A stretch of 64,000 nt of DNA from Cardiobacterium valvarum (GCF_900460955.1 NZ_UFUW01000001.1:434001-498000); one strand, 5' to 3'; counted from the first letter of the stretch, positions 36,247 through 47,538 are shown. Notes: generated by a model not told the origin, from the letters alone. Numbers and translations: made by a program.

Positions 36247-37215
36247 CTAGAATTGAATGTTGGCCAGTTTCGGCATGACGTCTTCTTCAGCGTTGGTCGG
36301 CAGCTGTTGCAGCGTCATCTTCACACCCATCTCGTTCAGTTTCTTGAACGCGGCCAGATCATCGGCATCAATGGCGACCGCCTGGCTGATGAGTTTGCAG
36401 CCTTCGCGGTGTGTCATGCCGCCAACGTTGACTTTCTTGATGTCCACGCCGCCTTCGATGAGGCGGACGATGTCGCCGGGGCGGGATACTAGCCACAGTA
36501 TCTTGCGGTCGGCATACATCGGGTTGTGCCAGACCTTGATCGCCTTGTCGACCGAAATGACATAAGCCTGCAAATGCGCGGGCGCGACCTGCAAAAGCAG
36601 CTTGGCGCGCAGCGGGTCTTTCGCCACATCATCATCAATGGCAAAAATGGCATCGCATTTCACCACCTTGGCCCAGCTGGAGGCGACCTGACCGTGAATC
36701 AGGCGGTTATCAATGCGCAGCAGCGGGATTTCCATATGGCCGGAAGTTGGGCGACCGGCACGGCGGTCAACCACCGGTGCTTCCTCAGCGGCGGGTGCAG
36801 CGGGGGCGGCAGCGGCAGCAAGCGGGGTGCGGAAGGACTTGGTGCCTTCGCGCGAGGCGTTATAAGCGCTTTCGACCAGTTGCGGCACCGTGCTGTTTTC
36901 ATCGCGGCTGTCCAGCAGTTCCAGCAGCATTGGCAGGTTGACGCCGGACAGCACGTCCATACCTTCGTGCGCAGAAGCGAGACGCACCGCCGCGTTGTAC
37001 GGGCTGCCGCCGAACAAATCGACCAGCAACAACACCGCCTCAGGCGAGCCCTCGGCGGTGACAATCTCTTCATATTTGCGCAACAGGTCATCCGGCCCTT
37101 CTCCGGGCATGAACGTTACCGCATGCACGCTCCCCACTTCGCCGTACACCATCGCGGCGGATTTGACGAGTTCGTCGGCAAACCGCCCGTGGCAGGCAAC
37201 AATCAATGGAATCAT
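36247..37215 (-). CDS. manX: PTS mannose/fructose family fused IIAB component
   Basis: 322 aa. IIA domain 1-125 with the phosphorylatable His9 in IPLIVACHGRFADEL and LFGGSPYNAAVRLA; Ala/Pro-rich hinge about 130-155; IIB domain 161-322 with the active His174 in RIDNRLIHGQVASSW and VNVGGMTHREGCKLIS. It relays phosphate from HPr to the sugar. I chose the ATG at 37215, where the IIA domain begins; the open frame extends 35 codons further without homology. First gene of manXYZ. No HPr or EI gene in the window. Confidence 0.93.
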   Translation of the reverse strand: MIPLIVACHGRFADELVKSAAMVYGEVGSVHAVTFMPGEGPDDLLRKYEEIVTAEGSPEAVLLLVDLFGGSPYNAAVRLASAHEGMDVLSGVNLPMLLELLDSRDENSTVPQLVESAYNASREGTKSFRTPLAAAAAPAAPAAEEAPVVDRRAGRPTSGHMEIPLLRIDNRLIHGQVASSWAKVVKCDAIFAIDDDVAKDPLRAKLLLQVAPAHLQAYVISVDKAIKVWHNPMYADRKILWLVSRPGDIVRLIEGGVDIKKVNVGGMTHREGCKLISQAVAIDADDLAAFKKLNEMGVKMTLQQLPTNAEEDVMPKLANIQF

Positions 37216-37407
37216 TGTGTTACTACTCTCTTCATATCGTTTACGGGGGTGATAAAAAAGCGGGGTATCGCCCCGCCACATACCGGCAGACATCCGGCTG
37301 TCGCACAGCGCGGAAATCATATAAAAACTTTAATAAACTATCAATGAAACCGCATAGATACGGGCATTCGTCGTACAATGCCCGCGCACCCAACATGGAG
37401 AAACCGC

Positions 37408-38109
37408 ATGAATAACGCCCCCATCGCTATCATCGGCGCGATGCAACAAGAAGTTGCCTTGCTGCAAAGTCGCATCAGCCAAGCGAAAACCGATACTGTC
37501 GCTCACATCAGCATCACGCACGGCACACTCGCCGGCAAACCCGTCCTGCTCGCGCAAAGCGGCATCGGCAAAGTGAACGCTGCCATCACCACCGCTATCC
37601 TGCTCGACAAATACAATGCCGCCTACATTATCAATACCGGTAGCGCCGGTGGCCTGCAAAGTGGCATGAAACAGGGCGATGTCGTCATCGGCGTGCAGAC
37701 CGCGCACCACGACGCCGACGCCAGCGCCTTCGGCTATGCCATCGGGCAAATCCCGCAAATGCCGCCGCGTTTTGACAGCGACGCGACCCTCATCGAGCAC
37801 GCCGAGCATGCGGCAACTGTCTTCGATGGCGCCGCCGTGCACCACGGCCTCATCGTTAGTGGTGACCAGTTCATCAACAGTGCCGACAAAATTGCGACCA
37901 TCCGCACCCATTTCCCCGATGCCATGGCGGTCGAAATGGAAGCCGCTGCCATCGCGCAGACCAGTTACCACTTCAGCCGCCCCTGCGTCATCATCCGTGC
38001 CATTTCCGATCTGGCCGACGGCGAAGCCGAATACAGCTTCGAGCAGTTCCTGCAAACCGCCTCGGTACATTCTGCCGAGATGGTGGAAAACATCGTGCGG
38101 CGGATTTGA
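37408..38109 (+). CDS. mtnN: 5'-methylthioadenosine/S-adenosylhomocysteine nucleosidase
   Basis: 233 aa, the normal size. IAIIGAMQQEVALL opens the fold, NTGSAGGLQSGMKQGDVVIG forms the purine/ribose site, AVEMEAAAIAQ holds the ribose-binding Glu and RAISDLADGEAE the catalytic Asp. It hydrolyses MTA, SAH and 5'-deoxyadenosine to adenine plus the thioribose, feeding methionine salvage and AI-2 formation. GGAGAAACCGC before the ATG at 37408. Confidence 0.95.
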   Translation: MNNAPIAIIGAMQQEVALLQSRISQAKTDTVAHISITHGTLAGKPVLLAQSGIGKVNAAITTAILLDKYNAAYIINTGSAGGLQSGMKQGDVVIGVQTAHHDADASAFGYAIGQIPQMPPRFDSDATLIEHAEHAATVFDGAAVHHGLIVSGDQFINSADKIATIRTHFPDAMAVEMEAAAIAQTSYHFSRPCVIIRAISDLADGEAEYSFEQFLQTASVHSAEMVENIVRRI

Positions 38110-38130
38110 CCGTCCTTTCATCCGGGCAGA

Positions 38131-38156
38131 AAAGACGGCGAATGCCGTCTTTTTTT
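38131..38156 (+). terminator. Terminator of mtnN
   Basis: AAAGACGGC / GCCGTCTTT around GAAT, continued by a T-run of seven in all. Confidence 0.85.
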
Positions 38157-38217
38157 GTGGCTTGTGCCGCTTTCATCACAACAAAAACAATGCCCTACGA
38201 AAAAAATTCACCGAATC

Positions 38218-38247
38218 CTTGAAAGCGGAAACTCCCAACCCTATTTA
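38218..38247 (+). promoter_or_regulatory. Sigma-32 (heat-shock) promoter of groESL
   Basis: CTTGAAA at 38218-38224, 14 bases, then CCCTATTTA at 38239-38247: close to the sigma-32 consensus CTTGAAA-N(11-16)-CCCCATNT. It lies 65 bases upstream of groES. No CIRCE inverted repeat is present, so RpoH rather than HrcA control is expected. Confidence 0.8.
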
Positions 38248-38311
38248 GGGCGTTGTGTGATTAACACCCCCGCTTCCCGGCGGGCTTTCATTTTTACATT
38301 AGGAGAAAAAC

Positions 38312-38596
38312 ATGAACCTTCGACCCTTGCACGACCGCGTCATCGTCAAACGCCAGGAAAAAGAAACCACCACCGCCGGCGGTATCGTCCTCGCCAGCAG
38401 CGCCGCTGAAAAACCCTCAGAAGGCGTTGTCGTCGCTGTCGGCCCGGGCAAACTCGTAGATGGCAGCCTCCGCCCGCTGGATGTCAAAGCCGGCGACCGC
38501 GTCCTCTTCGGCAAATACACCGGTTCCGAAGTCAAAGTAGATGGCGAAGACTACGTCATTATGCGCGAAGAAGAGATTTTTGCCGTCATCCAGTAA
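38312..38596 (+). CDS. groES: Co-chaperonin GroES
   Basis: 94 aa. [18 protein letters not shown], the mobile loop [20 protein letters not shown] and [20 protein letters not shown] are standard GroES. It caps the GroEL barrel in the cytoplasm. AGGAG before the ATG; groEL follows after 37 bases. Confidence 0.98.
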   Translation: MNLRPLHDRVIVKRQEKETTTAGGIVLASSAAEKPSEGVVVAVGPGKLVDGSLRPLDVKAGDRVLFGKYTGSEVKVDGEDYVIMREEEIFAVIQ

Positions 38597-38621
38597 CCAT
38601 CCGATTTCAATAACATTTTAG

Positions 38622-40277
<1,656 letters not shown>

Positions 40278-40298
40278 GCCCCGCTTGAGCCAAGCATT

Positions 40299-40329
40299 AG
40301 CCGGATTTCCACGGGAATCCGGCTTTTTC
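40299..40329 (+). terminator. Terminator of groESL
   Basis: AGCCGGATT / AATCCGGCT with an eight-base loop and a TTTTT tail. Confidence 0.85.
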
Positions 40330-40350
40330 ATAAGCAATTCCCTAAAAAAC

Positions 40351-41829
40351 ATGAAAAAAATCCTCACCCTTGCCGTCATCCTCGGCATTACCGTCGCCGG
40401 TGCCCCCTACCTTGCCGGCCAATTCACCGAAAACCACCTGCACAACAAAATCGACGGCTCACTTGGCCAACGCGCTGCTGAACACCTGAACCTCAAACTC
40501 GGCCTGGAAAACTACCAGCGCGGCTATGCCAGCTCGACCGCCACCCTCACCATTAGCGAAGGCGAGCATATCCGCCGTTACCCGCTCAACATCCGCCACG
40601 CGCCGCTGACCTTCACCGGCTTCGACATCACCCGCATCACCATCAAGCACCCCACAGAGGCGCAATTACCCGACGGAGATTTGCGCGTCAACCTGCTGCG
40701 CAACCTCACCTATACCCAACACGTCCCCGCCGAAGAAAAAAATGGCAATAGCTTCAAGGGCGCGGATATCACCATCAAAGGCCCGGAGAAAGGCTTCCCG
40801 CTCAACAACACCCTCACCCTCGACATGCACGGCGTCCAGCAGGGCAAGAGCACCTTCGAACCGGCGCAAATCACCTTCAACTACACCGAAAGCGGCCTGA
40901 CCCTGAACAGCCCGGTCATTCACTATCGCGATGACGACATCCAGGCTACCCTGCGCAACCCGCAAGTCAGCCTGCCCTTCATCACCGTGGACGGCAAACA
41001 CCTGCCCGCCCGTGTCGAATACCGCCTTGGCGAAAGCAGCTTCAAAACCGACGATGGCGATATCGACCTGAGCCTGCGCGAAAACAGCCTCCTCCTCGGT
41101 ATCGAAGAAGAGAGCAGCACCTACAACCTCATCGCCCGTCTCGACAGCCAGTTCACCATCGCTGGCGAGACCGCAAGCCAAATCAAAATGCTGCTGCCCG
41201 TCGTCCCCGACCAGTTTCACTTCGACTACACCCTGAAAAACCTCAGCCCGCAAAGCGTACAAGCCGCTGCCGACCTCTTCCGGCAAGCCAAAGCGCTACG
41301 TGGCGACAACAGCGCTGCCGCACTCGCGACGGACAGCATTAGTCAGCTTACGCAAAACCTGCCGTCCAACACCCTGGATGCCATGGTGGACAGCAAAGAA
41401 CGCAGCGAAGTGCTGGTCGACCAACTACAACGCGACCTGCTTGCGCGCGACCTCGGCCTGCACCTCGCCTTCGCCCTGAATGGCGCAGGCAAAGGCATCG
41501 GTGTTGACATCACCCTCGCCGAACACATCAAGAGCGAAGCCGACCTGGAAACCTTCAAAAACAGCGGCAAACCGCCGCTCGCGCAATACTTGCACGGCAG
41601 CCGCCTGCACGCCCACATTGACCGCGCTGTCCTCGGCGGCCTGCTCGGCCAGCTCCTCAGTGCGGACGAACTGGAAAGAATGCACTTCGCCGCCGCCGAC
41701 GACCGCTACACCCTCGACTTCGCTATCAACACCGACGGCTATCAACTCAACGGCAAACCCCTGAGCGACGACGAACTCGCCGACTTCATGCGTGACCTGT
41801 TCGGCGCTGCATTGGGTGCGGAATACTGA
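40351..41829 (+). CDS. DUF945 (YdgA-like) envelope protein
   Basis: 492 aa. N-terminal anchor MKKILTLAVILGITVAGAPY followed by the DUF945 pattern: LENYQRGYASSTATLTI near residue 50, a long beta-rich middle, and a C-terminal helix-rich part with YQLNGKPLSDDELADFM. YdgA relatives are inner-membrane-anchored periplasmic proteins of unknown function. The start MKKI is clear from the signal even though the ribosome site is poor. Follows the groESL terminator, hence a separate unit; a 34-bp repeat array comes directly after. Confidence 0.85.
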   Translation: MKKILTLAVILGITVAGAPYLAGQFTENHLHNKIDGSLGQRAAEHLNLKLGLENYQRGYASSTATLTISEGEHIRRYPLNIRHAPLTFTGFDITRITIKHPTEAQLPDGDLRVNLLRNLTYTQHVPAEEKNGNSFKGADITIKGPEKGFPLNNTLTLDMHGVQQGKSTFEPAQITFNYTESGLTLNSPVIHYRDDDIQATLRNPQVSLPFITVDGKHLPARVEYRLGESSFKTDDGDIDLSLRENSLLLGIEEESSTYNLIARLDSQFTIAGETASQIKMLLPVVPDQFHFDYTLKNLSPQSVQAAADLFRQAKALRGDNSAAALATDSISQLTQNLPSNTLDAMVDSKERSEVLVDQLQRDLLARDLGLHLAFALNGAGKGIGVDITLAEHIKSEADLETFKNSGKPPLAQYLHGSRLHAHIDRAVLGGLLGQLLSADELERMHFAAADDRYTLDFAINTDGYQLNGKPLSDDELADFMRDLFGAALGAEY

Positions 41830-41855
41830 ATATTGCGGGGAAACCACGCGGTCAG

Positions 41856-42042
41856 CCCGCTTGGCGGCTGCCGCGAACCCAGTAACCGTCCCGCTTGGCA
41901 GCCGCTGCGAGCCCAGTAACCGTCCCGCTTGGCAGCCGCTGCGAGCCCAGTAACCGTCCCGCTTGGCAGCCGCTGCGAGCCCAGTAACCGTCCCGCTTGG
42001 CGGCTGCCGCGAACCCAGTAACCGCCCCGCTTGGCGACCTAC
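41856..42042. repeat. Six-copy tandem array, 34-bp unit
   Basis: Cores CCCGCTTGGC start at 41856, 41890, 41924, 41958, 41992 and 42026, exactly 34 bases apart; the unit continues AGCCGCTGCGAGCCCAGTAA and CCGT. Inner copies 2-4 are almost identical, the outer ones read GGCTGCCGCGAACCCAG. The core is the same CCGCTTGGC as in the 27-bp array at 7213, with a different filler. A last degenerate core (TATCCCGCTTGG) is at 42058. Confidence 0.9.
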
Positions 42043-42245
42043 CGTAATGCCAGCATGTATCCCGCTTGGTCATGGTTTCGTTCCGCCTCTCATTCATAAG
42101 CGGCAAGAACCTTCTCTTTGTTTTTATGGGGATTATCCGTCTGTTGAGATAGGTGGATACGGTGGTTAAGCGATATAAGGAGGATGTCCCTCTATCCTCC
42201 TCCGTCACTACGAGATTTCTCCCGGAACTCTTGTATCAGCAAATA

Positions 42246-42272
42246 AAAAAGCCGCCCGCAGGCGGCTTTTTT
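42246..42272 (-). terminator. Terminator of oppA
   Basis: AAAAAAGCCGCC / GGCGGCTTTTTT with a short loop, 17 bases after the oppA stop; symmetrical, so possibly working both ways. Confidence 0.85.
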
Positions 42273-42288
42273 ATTTGCACAAGGCGCT

Positions 42289-43878
42289 TTATTTTTCGAT
42301 CCGCAGGAAGCGGGACGGGTTCAGGTTTATGACGTTGGCGGTATAGCCTTTGACGTAGGGTTTGACCAGGCGTTTGCTGACGTAGCTGTAAATCGGCGCG
42401 ATGACGTAATCATCCACCAGTTGTTTTTCAGCAGCTTGCAGCAGCGCGGCGCGTTTGCCCGTATCCTGTTCCTGGCTTGCCTGTTGCAGCAGTTCGTCAT
42501 ATTTGGCGCTGCTGTAGCCGGAGTCATTTAGCCCCGCCTTGCTGGTGTAGAGTTCGAGGAAGGTGTTGGCATCGTTGTAATCGCCGATCCAGCCCGCGCG
42601 GAAGATTTGGGTTTGCTGTTTTTCCTGGCGGGTGGCGAGGAAGACTTTCCATTCCTGGTTGGTCATCTCAGTCTCAACGCCCAGGGTCTTTTTCCACATG
42701 GCGGCAATAGCGACGGCGATTTTTTTGTGGTTCACGTCGGTGTTGTAAAGCAGTTCGACATGCAGTGGTTTGTCTTTACTATAGCCCGCTTCGGCGTAGA
42801 GTTTTTGCGCCCGCTCGTTGCGCTCTTGCTGGCTGAGGTCGGCGTAGGCAGGGCGGTAGTTGTCGTAGCCGTTGATGCCCGGCGGCACCATGCCGTAGGC
42901 GGGTTTTTCGCCGACACCGGTGATTTTGCCGGTGATGATGTCGCGATCGATGGCGAGCGACAGGGCTTCGCGCAGTTTCGGGTTGTCCTTGAAGGGTGGA
43001 CGGGTGAGGTTGAAGCCGTAGAAGTAGGTGCCGAGATAGGGGCCGATGAGGAGTTCGTCTTTCAGGTTTTCCCGCAGCCATTTGATCTGGTCGTCGGGGA
43101 TTTCGTAGGTCATGTCGAGTTCGCCCGCCCGATAGCGCTTGATCTCGGTATTTTTGTCTTCGGTCGGGTAGTAGATGACTTGGTCGATTTTGACGGTGTC
43201 TTTATCCCAATAGGTGTCGGATTTGGCCAGGGTGATGTGCGCGTTCGGCTGCCAGGCGGTCATTTTGTAGGCACCGTTGCTGACGATGTTTTCCGGGCGG
43301 ATCCAGGCTTTGCCGTGTTTTTCCACGACGTGTTGCGGTACGGGCGCAGTGCTGGCGTGGGTGAGCATGTCAAGGAAGTAGGGGGTACTGGCTTCGAGTT
43401 CGACTTGCACGGTGTATTCGTCCAGCGCTTTGATGCCGAGCTGGCTGAGGTCTTTGATTTCGCCTTCGGCGATGGCTTGGGCGTTTTTCACCGGGTAGAG
43501 GAGGAATCCGTATTTGCCACCGGCAGCGGGGTCAACGTCGCGCTGCCAGGCATAGACGACATCGGCGGCGGTCAGCGGGGTGCCGTCCGACCAGGTGGTG
43601 TGGCGCAGGTGGAAGGTGTAGGTTTTGCCATCTGCCGAGATGTCCCATTTTTCGGCGACGCCGGGGATGATGTTGGCGGCGCCGTCGCGCGTGGTCAGGC
43701 CTTCGAAGAGGTCCAGCATGATGTTTGCTTCCGGCGTACCCTCGGCGATTTGCGGGTCGATGGTTTTTGGCTCGGAGCCGTTGCCTCGGCGCAGCACGGT
43801 TTCAGCATGAGCGCTCTGCATGATGCCGCTTATGGCTACGGCAAGCAGGGTTAGTAGTGTTTTTTGTCGGGTTTTCAT
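42289..43878 (-). CDS. oppA: Oligopeptide ABC transporter, periplasmic binding protein
   Basis: 529 aa. Signal peptide MKTRQKTLLTLLAVAISGIM with cut after AHA. SBP_bac_5 hallmarks: RRGNGSEPKTIDPQIAEGTP, DGKTYTFHLRHTTWSDGTPL, ALSLAIDRDIITGKITG. Captures peptides in the periplasm and hands them to OppBC. It is transcribed away from oppBCDF, with 138 bases between the two starts; operons normally have oppA first in the same direction. GGAGCAAAACC before the ATG. Confidence 0.93.
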   Translation of the reverse strand: MKTRQKTLLTLLAVAISGIMQSAHAETVLRRGNGSEPKTIDPQIAEGTPEANIMLDLFEGLTTRDGAANIIPGVAEKWDISADGKTYTFHLRHTTWSDGTPLTAADVVYAWQRDVDPAAGGKYGFLLYPVKNAQAIAEGEIKDLSQLGIKALDEYTVQVELEASTPYFLDMLTHASTAPVPQHVVEKHGKAWIRPENIVSNGAYKMTAWQPNAHITLAKSDTYWDKDTVKIDQVIYYPTEDKNTEIKRYRAGELDMTYEIPDDQIKWLRENLKDELLIGPYLGTYFYGFNLTRPPFKDNPKLREALSLAIDRDIITGKITGVGEKPAYGMVPPGINGYDNYRPAYADLSQQERNERAQKLYAEAGYSKDKPLHVELLYNTDVNHKKIAVAIAAMWKKTLGVETEMTNQEWKVFLATRQEKQQTQIFRAGWIGDYNDANTFLELYTSKAGLNDSGYSSAKYDELLQQASQEQDTGKRAALLQAAEKQLVDDYVIAPIYSYVSKRLVKPYVKGYTANVINLNPSRFLRIEK

Positions 43879-44016
43879 GGTTTTGCTCCGATTTTTCGTC
43901 TGTAAGGAGATTTTTCAGCCTACCACAATCATTTTTCATGCGTTATTATCCGGCGACGCCTATCGGCGCTTTATTTTTTATCATCATGATTTTGCAAGAC
44001 TTATGGGAGTCTGCTT

Positions 44017-44979
44017 ATGTTCCGTTATGTGTTGCGCCGCCTGCTGGTGGCGATTCCGACGCTGCTGGTGATTATTTCTCTGGCGTTTTTTATGGTGCGT
44101 GCCGCACCCGGTGGGCCGTTTGATCTGGAGCGCAAGCTGCCGCCGGAGATCGAGGCGAACCTGAACCGCGTCTATCATCTTGACGAGCCGCTTTATCAGC
44201 AGTATTTCCGCTATATGGGCAATGTGCTGCGCGGGGATCTGGGGCCGTCGTTCCAGTATCCCGACCGCACGGTGAACGAGATGATCAGCGACGGTTTTGC
44301 CGTATCCTTCCAGCTGGGCATGACGGCGATCGTGATCGCCGTGCTGCTGGGTTCGCTGCTCGGCATCAGCGCCGCCATCCGCCAGAACAGCAACGCTGAT
44401 TATGGCATCATGAGCTTTGCCATGATCGGTATCACCATTCCGAATTTTGTCATGGCGCCGCTGCTCACGTTGCTGTTCGCAGTTGATCTGCGCGCCTGGT
44501 TTTTGCAGCACGGCTGGAATGATGCCTGGCTGCCGCGCGCCGGTGGCTGGGGCGAATACGGTCTGACGCAGGCGATTTTGCCCGTGACCTGCCTTGCCCT
44601 GCCGCAGATTGCCTATGTTGCCCGCCTGATGCGCGGCTCGATGATCGAGGTGCTGCATACCAATCATGTGCGCACTGCCCGCGCCAAGGGGCTGACAGAA
44701 TGGCAGGTGATTGTCCGCCACTGCCTGAAACCGGCGCTGCTGCCGGTGGTCAGTTATCTCGGCCCGGCCTGCGCGGCGGTGATGACCGGTTCGGTCGTCA
44801 TTGAGCAGATTTTCGGTATTCCCGGCATCGGCCGCTATTTTGTCCAGGGGGCGCTGAACCGCGATTACACCCTCGTTCTCGGCGTAGTCGTGTTCTATGG
44901 CGCGCTGATCATGCTGTTCAACCTGCTGGTTGACCTCGCCTATGCCTATCTTGATCCGAAAGTGAGACTGCAATCATGA
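44017..44979 (+). CDS. oppB: Oligopeptide ABC transporter permease
   Basis: 320 aa, six membrane segments. MFRYVLRRLLVAIPTLLVII and the cytoplasmic loop LHTNHVRTARAKGLTEWQVI (EAA motif) are typical of OppB/DppB. GGGAG before the ATG. Its end overlaps the start of oppC by four bases (ATGA). Confidence 0.94.
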   Translation: MFRYVLRRLLVAIPTLLVIISLAFFMVRAAPGGPFDLERKLPPEIEANLNRVYHLDEPLYQQYFRYMGNVLRGDLGPSFQYPDRTVNEMISDGFAVSFQLGMTAIVIAVLLGSLLGISAAIRQNSNADYGIMSFAMIGITIPNFVMAPLLTLLFAVDLRAWFLQHGWNDAWLPRAGGWGEYGLTQAILPVTCLALPQIAYVARLMRGSMIEVLHTNHVRTARAKGLTEWQVIVRHCLKPALLPVVSYLGPACAAVMTGSVVIEQIFGIPGIGRYFVQGALNRDYTLVLGVVVFYGALIMLFNLLVDLAYAYLDPKVRLQS

Positions 44980-45863
44980 GCCAAGCTGTTTCTTTGAACA
45001 AATCCGCTGCCCCGCAGGGGCAGAGCCTGTGGCAACTGGCCCGGCGCCGTCTGCTGCGCAACAAGGCGGCGATGGTTTCCTTCGTCATCCTCGTCCTCCT
45101 CGCCGTTTTTGCCCTGATTACGCCGTATCTGCGCCCGTTTGCCATTGACGAAGTCTTCTGGGACGACATGGGCACGGCGCCCAGTCTGGAAAACGGCCAC
45201 TGGTTCGGCACCGACGTCAACGGCCGCGACCTCTTTATCCGCACCATGTTCGGCATCCGCATCTCGTTGCTCGTCGGCCTGTGCGCGACAGTGGTCAGCC
45301 TCATCATCGGCGTTACCTACGGCGCCATCGCCGGCTACGTCGGTGGCCGCCTCGACAGTGTGATGATGCGCGTGGTGGATGTGCTCTACGCCATGCCGTT
45401 CATGTTTTTCGTCATCCTGCTGATGGTCTTTTTCGGCAAGAACATCTATCTGATGTTTGCCGCCATCGGCGCCATCGAATGGCTGACCATGGCGCGCATC
45501 GTGCGTGGTCAGGCGATGAGCCTGCGGCACAAGGAATTTATCGCCGCCGCTGATGCGCTTGGTGTCTTGAGCGAGAGCATCATCAAGCGGCATATCGTGC
45601 CGAATACGCTGGGCACGGTGATTGTGTACGTGACGCTCACCATCCCCGCCGTCATCCTCACCGAGAGCTTCTTGAGCTTCCTCGGCCTCGGCGTGCAGGA
45701 ACCGATGACCAGCCTCGGCGTGCTGATTTCCGAAGGGGCGAAACAAATGGAAAGCGCGCCGTGGCTGCTGCTGTTCCCGGCGCTTATCCTTGCCACCATC
45801 CTTTTCTGCTTCAACTTTATCGGCGACGGCCTGCGCGACGCCCTTGACCCGAAAGACCGGTGA
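44976..45863 (+). CDS. oppC: Oligopeptide ABC transporter permease
   Basis: 295 aa. Cytoplasmic N-terminus then MVSFVILVLLAVFALITPYL, GTDVNGRDLFIRTMFGIRIS and the EAA loop KEFIAAADALGVLSESIIKR, as in OppC. Translationally coupled to oppB and followed six bases later by the ATPase gene. Confidence 0.94.
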   Translation: MSQAVSLNKSAAPQGQSLWQLARRRLLRNKAAMVSFVILVLLAVFALITPYLRPFAIDEVFWDDMGTAPSLENGHWFGTDVNGRDLFIRTMFGIRISLLVGLCATVVSLIIGVTYGAIAGYVGGRLDSVMMRVVDVLYAMPFMFFVILLMVFFGKNIYLMFAAIGAIEWLTMARIVRGQAMSLRHKEFIAAADALGVLSESIIKRHIVPNTLGTVIVYVTLTIPAVILTESFLSFLGLGVQEPMTSLGVLISEGAKQMESAPWLLLFPALILATILFCFNFIGDGLRDALDPKDR

Positions 45864-45869
45864 GTAGCC

Positions 45870-47486
45870 ATGAATAACCCTGCCAATCCCCTCTTGCTGC
45901 GGATCACCGATCTCAACGTCAGCTTCCACATCAACGACGATACCGTCCACGCCGTGCGCGGCGTCAGCCTCGACCTGCACAAAGGCGAAACCCTGGCGCT
46001 GGTCGGCGAATCCGGTTCGGGCAAATCCGTGACCGCGATGAGCATCGTCCGCCTGCATCCGCCGCACATCACCGCCTATGGCAGCAACTCGCGCATCGAA
46101 TTCGACGGCACCTCCGTGCTCGATGCCGACGAAAGCACCCTGCGCCGCCTTCGGGGCAACCGCATCGGCATGATCTTCCAGGAGCCGATGACCTCGCTCA
46201 ACCCCTACATGCGCATCGGCGAACAGCTTGGCGAAGCGATCAGCGCGCACCACCCGGAAACCGCCGCCGCTGACATCCACACCCGCTGCAAAACCCTGCT
46301 CGAACGCGTCGGCATCAACGACGTCGAACGCCGCCTGCAACAATACCCGCACGAGTTCTCCGGCGGACAGTTGCAGCGCATCATGATTGCGATGGCGCTG
46401 ATCAACGAACCCGACCTGCTCATCGCCGACGAACCGACCACCGCGCTGGATGTCACCATCCAGGCGGAAATCCTTGATCTCCTGCACGACCTGCAACGGC
46501 AGATGGGCATGGCCATCCTCTTCATCACCCATGACCTCGGCCTCGCCCACCACTACGCGGAAACCGTCTGCGTCATGCGTCTTGGGGAAATCGTCGAACA
46601 GGGCAGCATCAAGCAGGTCTTTGCCGCGCCGCAGCACGCCTACACCATCGAACTCATCAACGCCAAGCCGGAAGGCATGAAAACCCCGGTCGCGGCAGAT
46701 GCGCCGCTCCTGCTCTCCGCTAAAAACGTGCACGTCGAATTCGTCACCGAACGCAGCTTCTTCGGCAAACCGCGCAAAACCTTCCACGCGGTGAAAGGCA
46801 TCGACCTCGACCTGCACCAGGGGCAGACCGTCGGTATCGTCGGCGAATCCGGTTCGGGCAAAAGCACCTTCGGCAAAGCCCTCCTGCACATGCTGCCGTA
46901 CCGGGGCGACATCCGCTTTGAAACACATGACCTCGGCAGCGTCGGCGGCAAAGACCTGCAAAAACTCAAGGCGGATATGCAAATCGTCTTCCAAGATCCC
47001 TACGGCTCCCTCTCGCCGCGCCTGACCATCGGCGAAATCATCGGCGAAGGCCTGCTTGTGCACCAGCCGCAGCTCAGTAGCAAACAGCGGCAGGAAAAAG
47101 TGGCGGCGATGCTGGAAGAAGTCTCGCTGTCGCCTTCCATGATCAACCGCTACCCGCACGAATTTTCCGGCGGACAGCGGCAGCGCATCGCCATTGCCCG
47201 CGCCGTTATCCTCGAACCCAAATTCATCCTCCTTGACGAACCGACTTCGGCGCTTGACCGCTCGATACAAGTGAAAGTCGTCGAACTCCTGCGCGACCTG
47301 CAACAAAAATACCGCCTCTCCTACGTCTTCATCAGCCACGATCTCTCGGTGGTGCGCGCCATGAGCGACGATGTCCTCGTGATGAAACAGGGCGAAGTGG
47401 TCGAACGCGGCAGCGCCGAACAAATCTTCAACGCGCCGCAGACAGAATATGCACAGCGTCTGATGCGCGCGGCGTTTGATCTGTAA
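45870..47486 (+). CDS. Fused oligopeptide ABC ATPase (OppD-OppF type)
   Basis: 538 aa with two complete nucleotide-binding domains in one chain, as in YejF/GsiA. First (1-265): LVGESGSGKSVTAM, FSGGQLQRIMIAMAL, LLIADEPTTALDVT. Second (275-538): [45 protein letters not shown]. Both look competent. The fusion replaces separate oppD and oppF genes. Last gene of the operon, closed by a strong terminator. Confidence 0.93.
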   Translation: MNNPANPLLLRITDLNVSFHINDDTVHAVRGVSLDLHKGETLALVGESGSGKSVTAMSIVRLHPPHITAYGSNSRIEFDGTSVLDADESTLRRLRGNRIGMIFQEPMTSLNPYMRIGEQLGEAISAHHPETAAADIHTRCKTLLERVGINDVERRLQQYPHEFSGGQLQRIMIAMALINEPDLLIADEPTTALDVTIQAEILDLLHDLQRQMGMAILFITHDLGLAHHYAETVCVMRLGEIVEQGSIKQVFAAPQHAYTIELINAKPEGMKTPVAADAPLLLSAKNVHVEFVTERSFFGKPRKTFHAVKGIDLDLHQGQTVGIVGESGSGKSTFGKALLHMLPYRGDIRFETHDLGSVGGKDLQKLKADMQIVFQDPYGSLSPRLTIGEIIGEGLLVHQPQLSSKQRQEKVAAMLEEVSLSPSMINRYPHEFSGGQRQRIAIARAVILEPKFILLDEPTSALDRSIQVKVVELLRDLQQKYRLSYVFISHDLSVVRAMSDDVLVMKQGEVVERGSAEQIFNAPQTEYAQRLMRAAFDL

Positions 47487-47507
47487 AGCAAAAGCCGTAT
47501 AACGACA

Positions 47508-47532
47508 AAGCCGCCCGCAGGCGGCTTTTTTT
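47508..47532 (+). terminator. Terminator of the oppBCDF operon
   Basis: AAAGCCGCC / GGCGGCTTT with a short loop and a T-run; near-identical in stem to the oppA terminator at 42246. It may also serve the convergent PrpF-like gene. Confidence 0.85.
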
Positions 47533-47538
47533 ATGACA

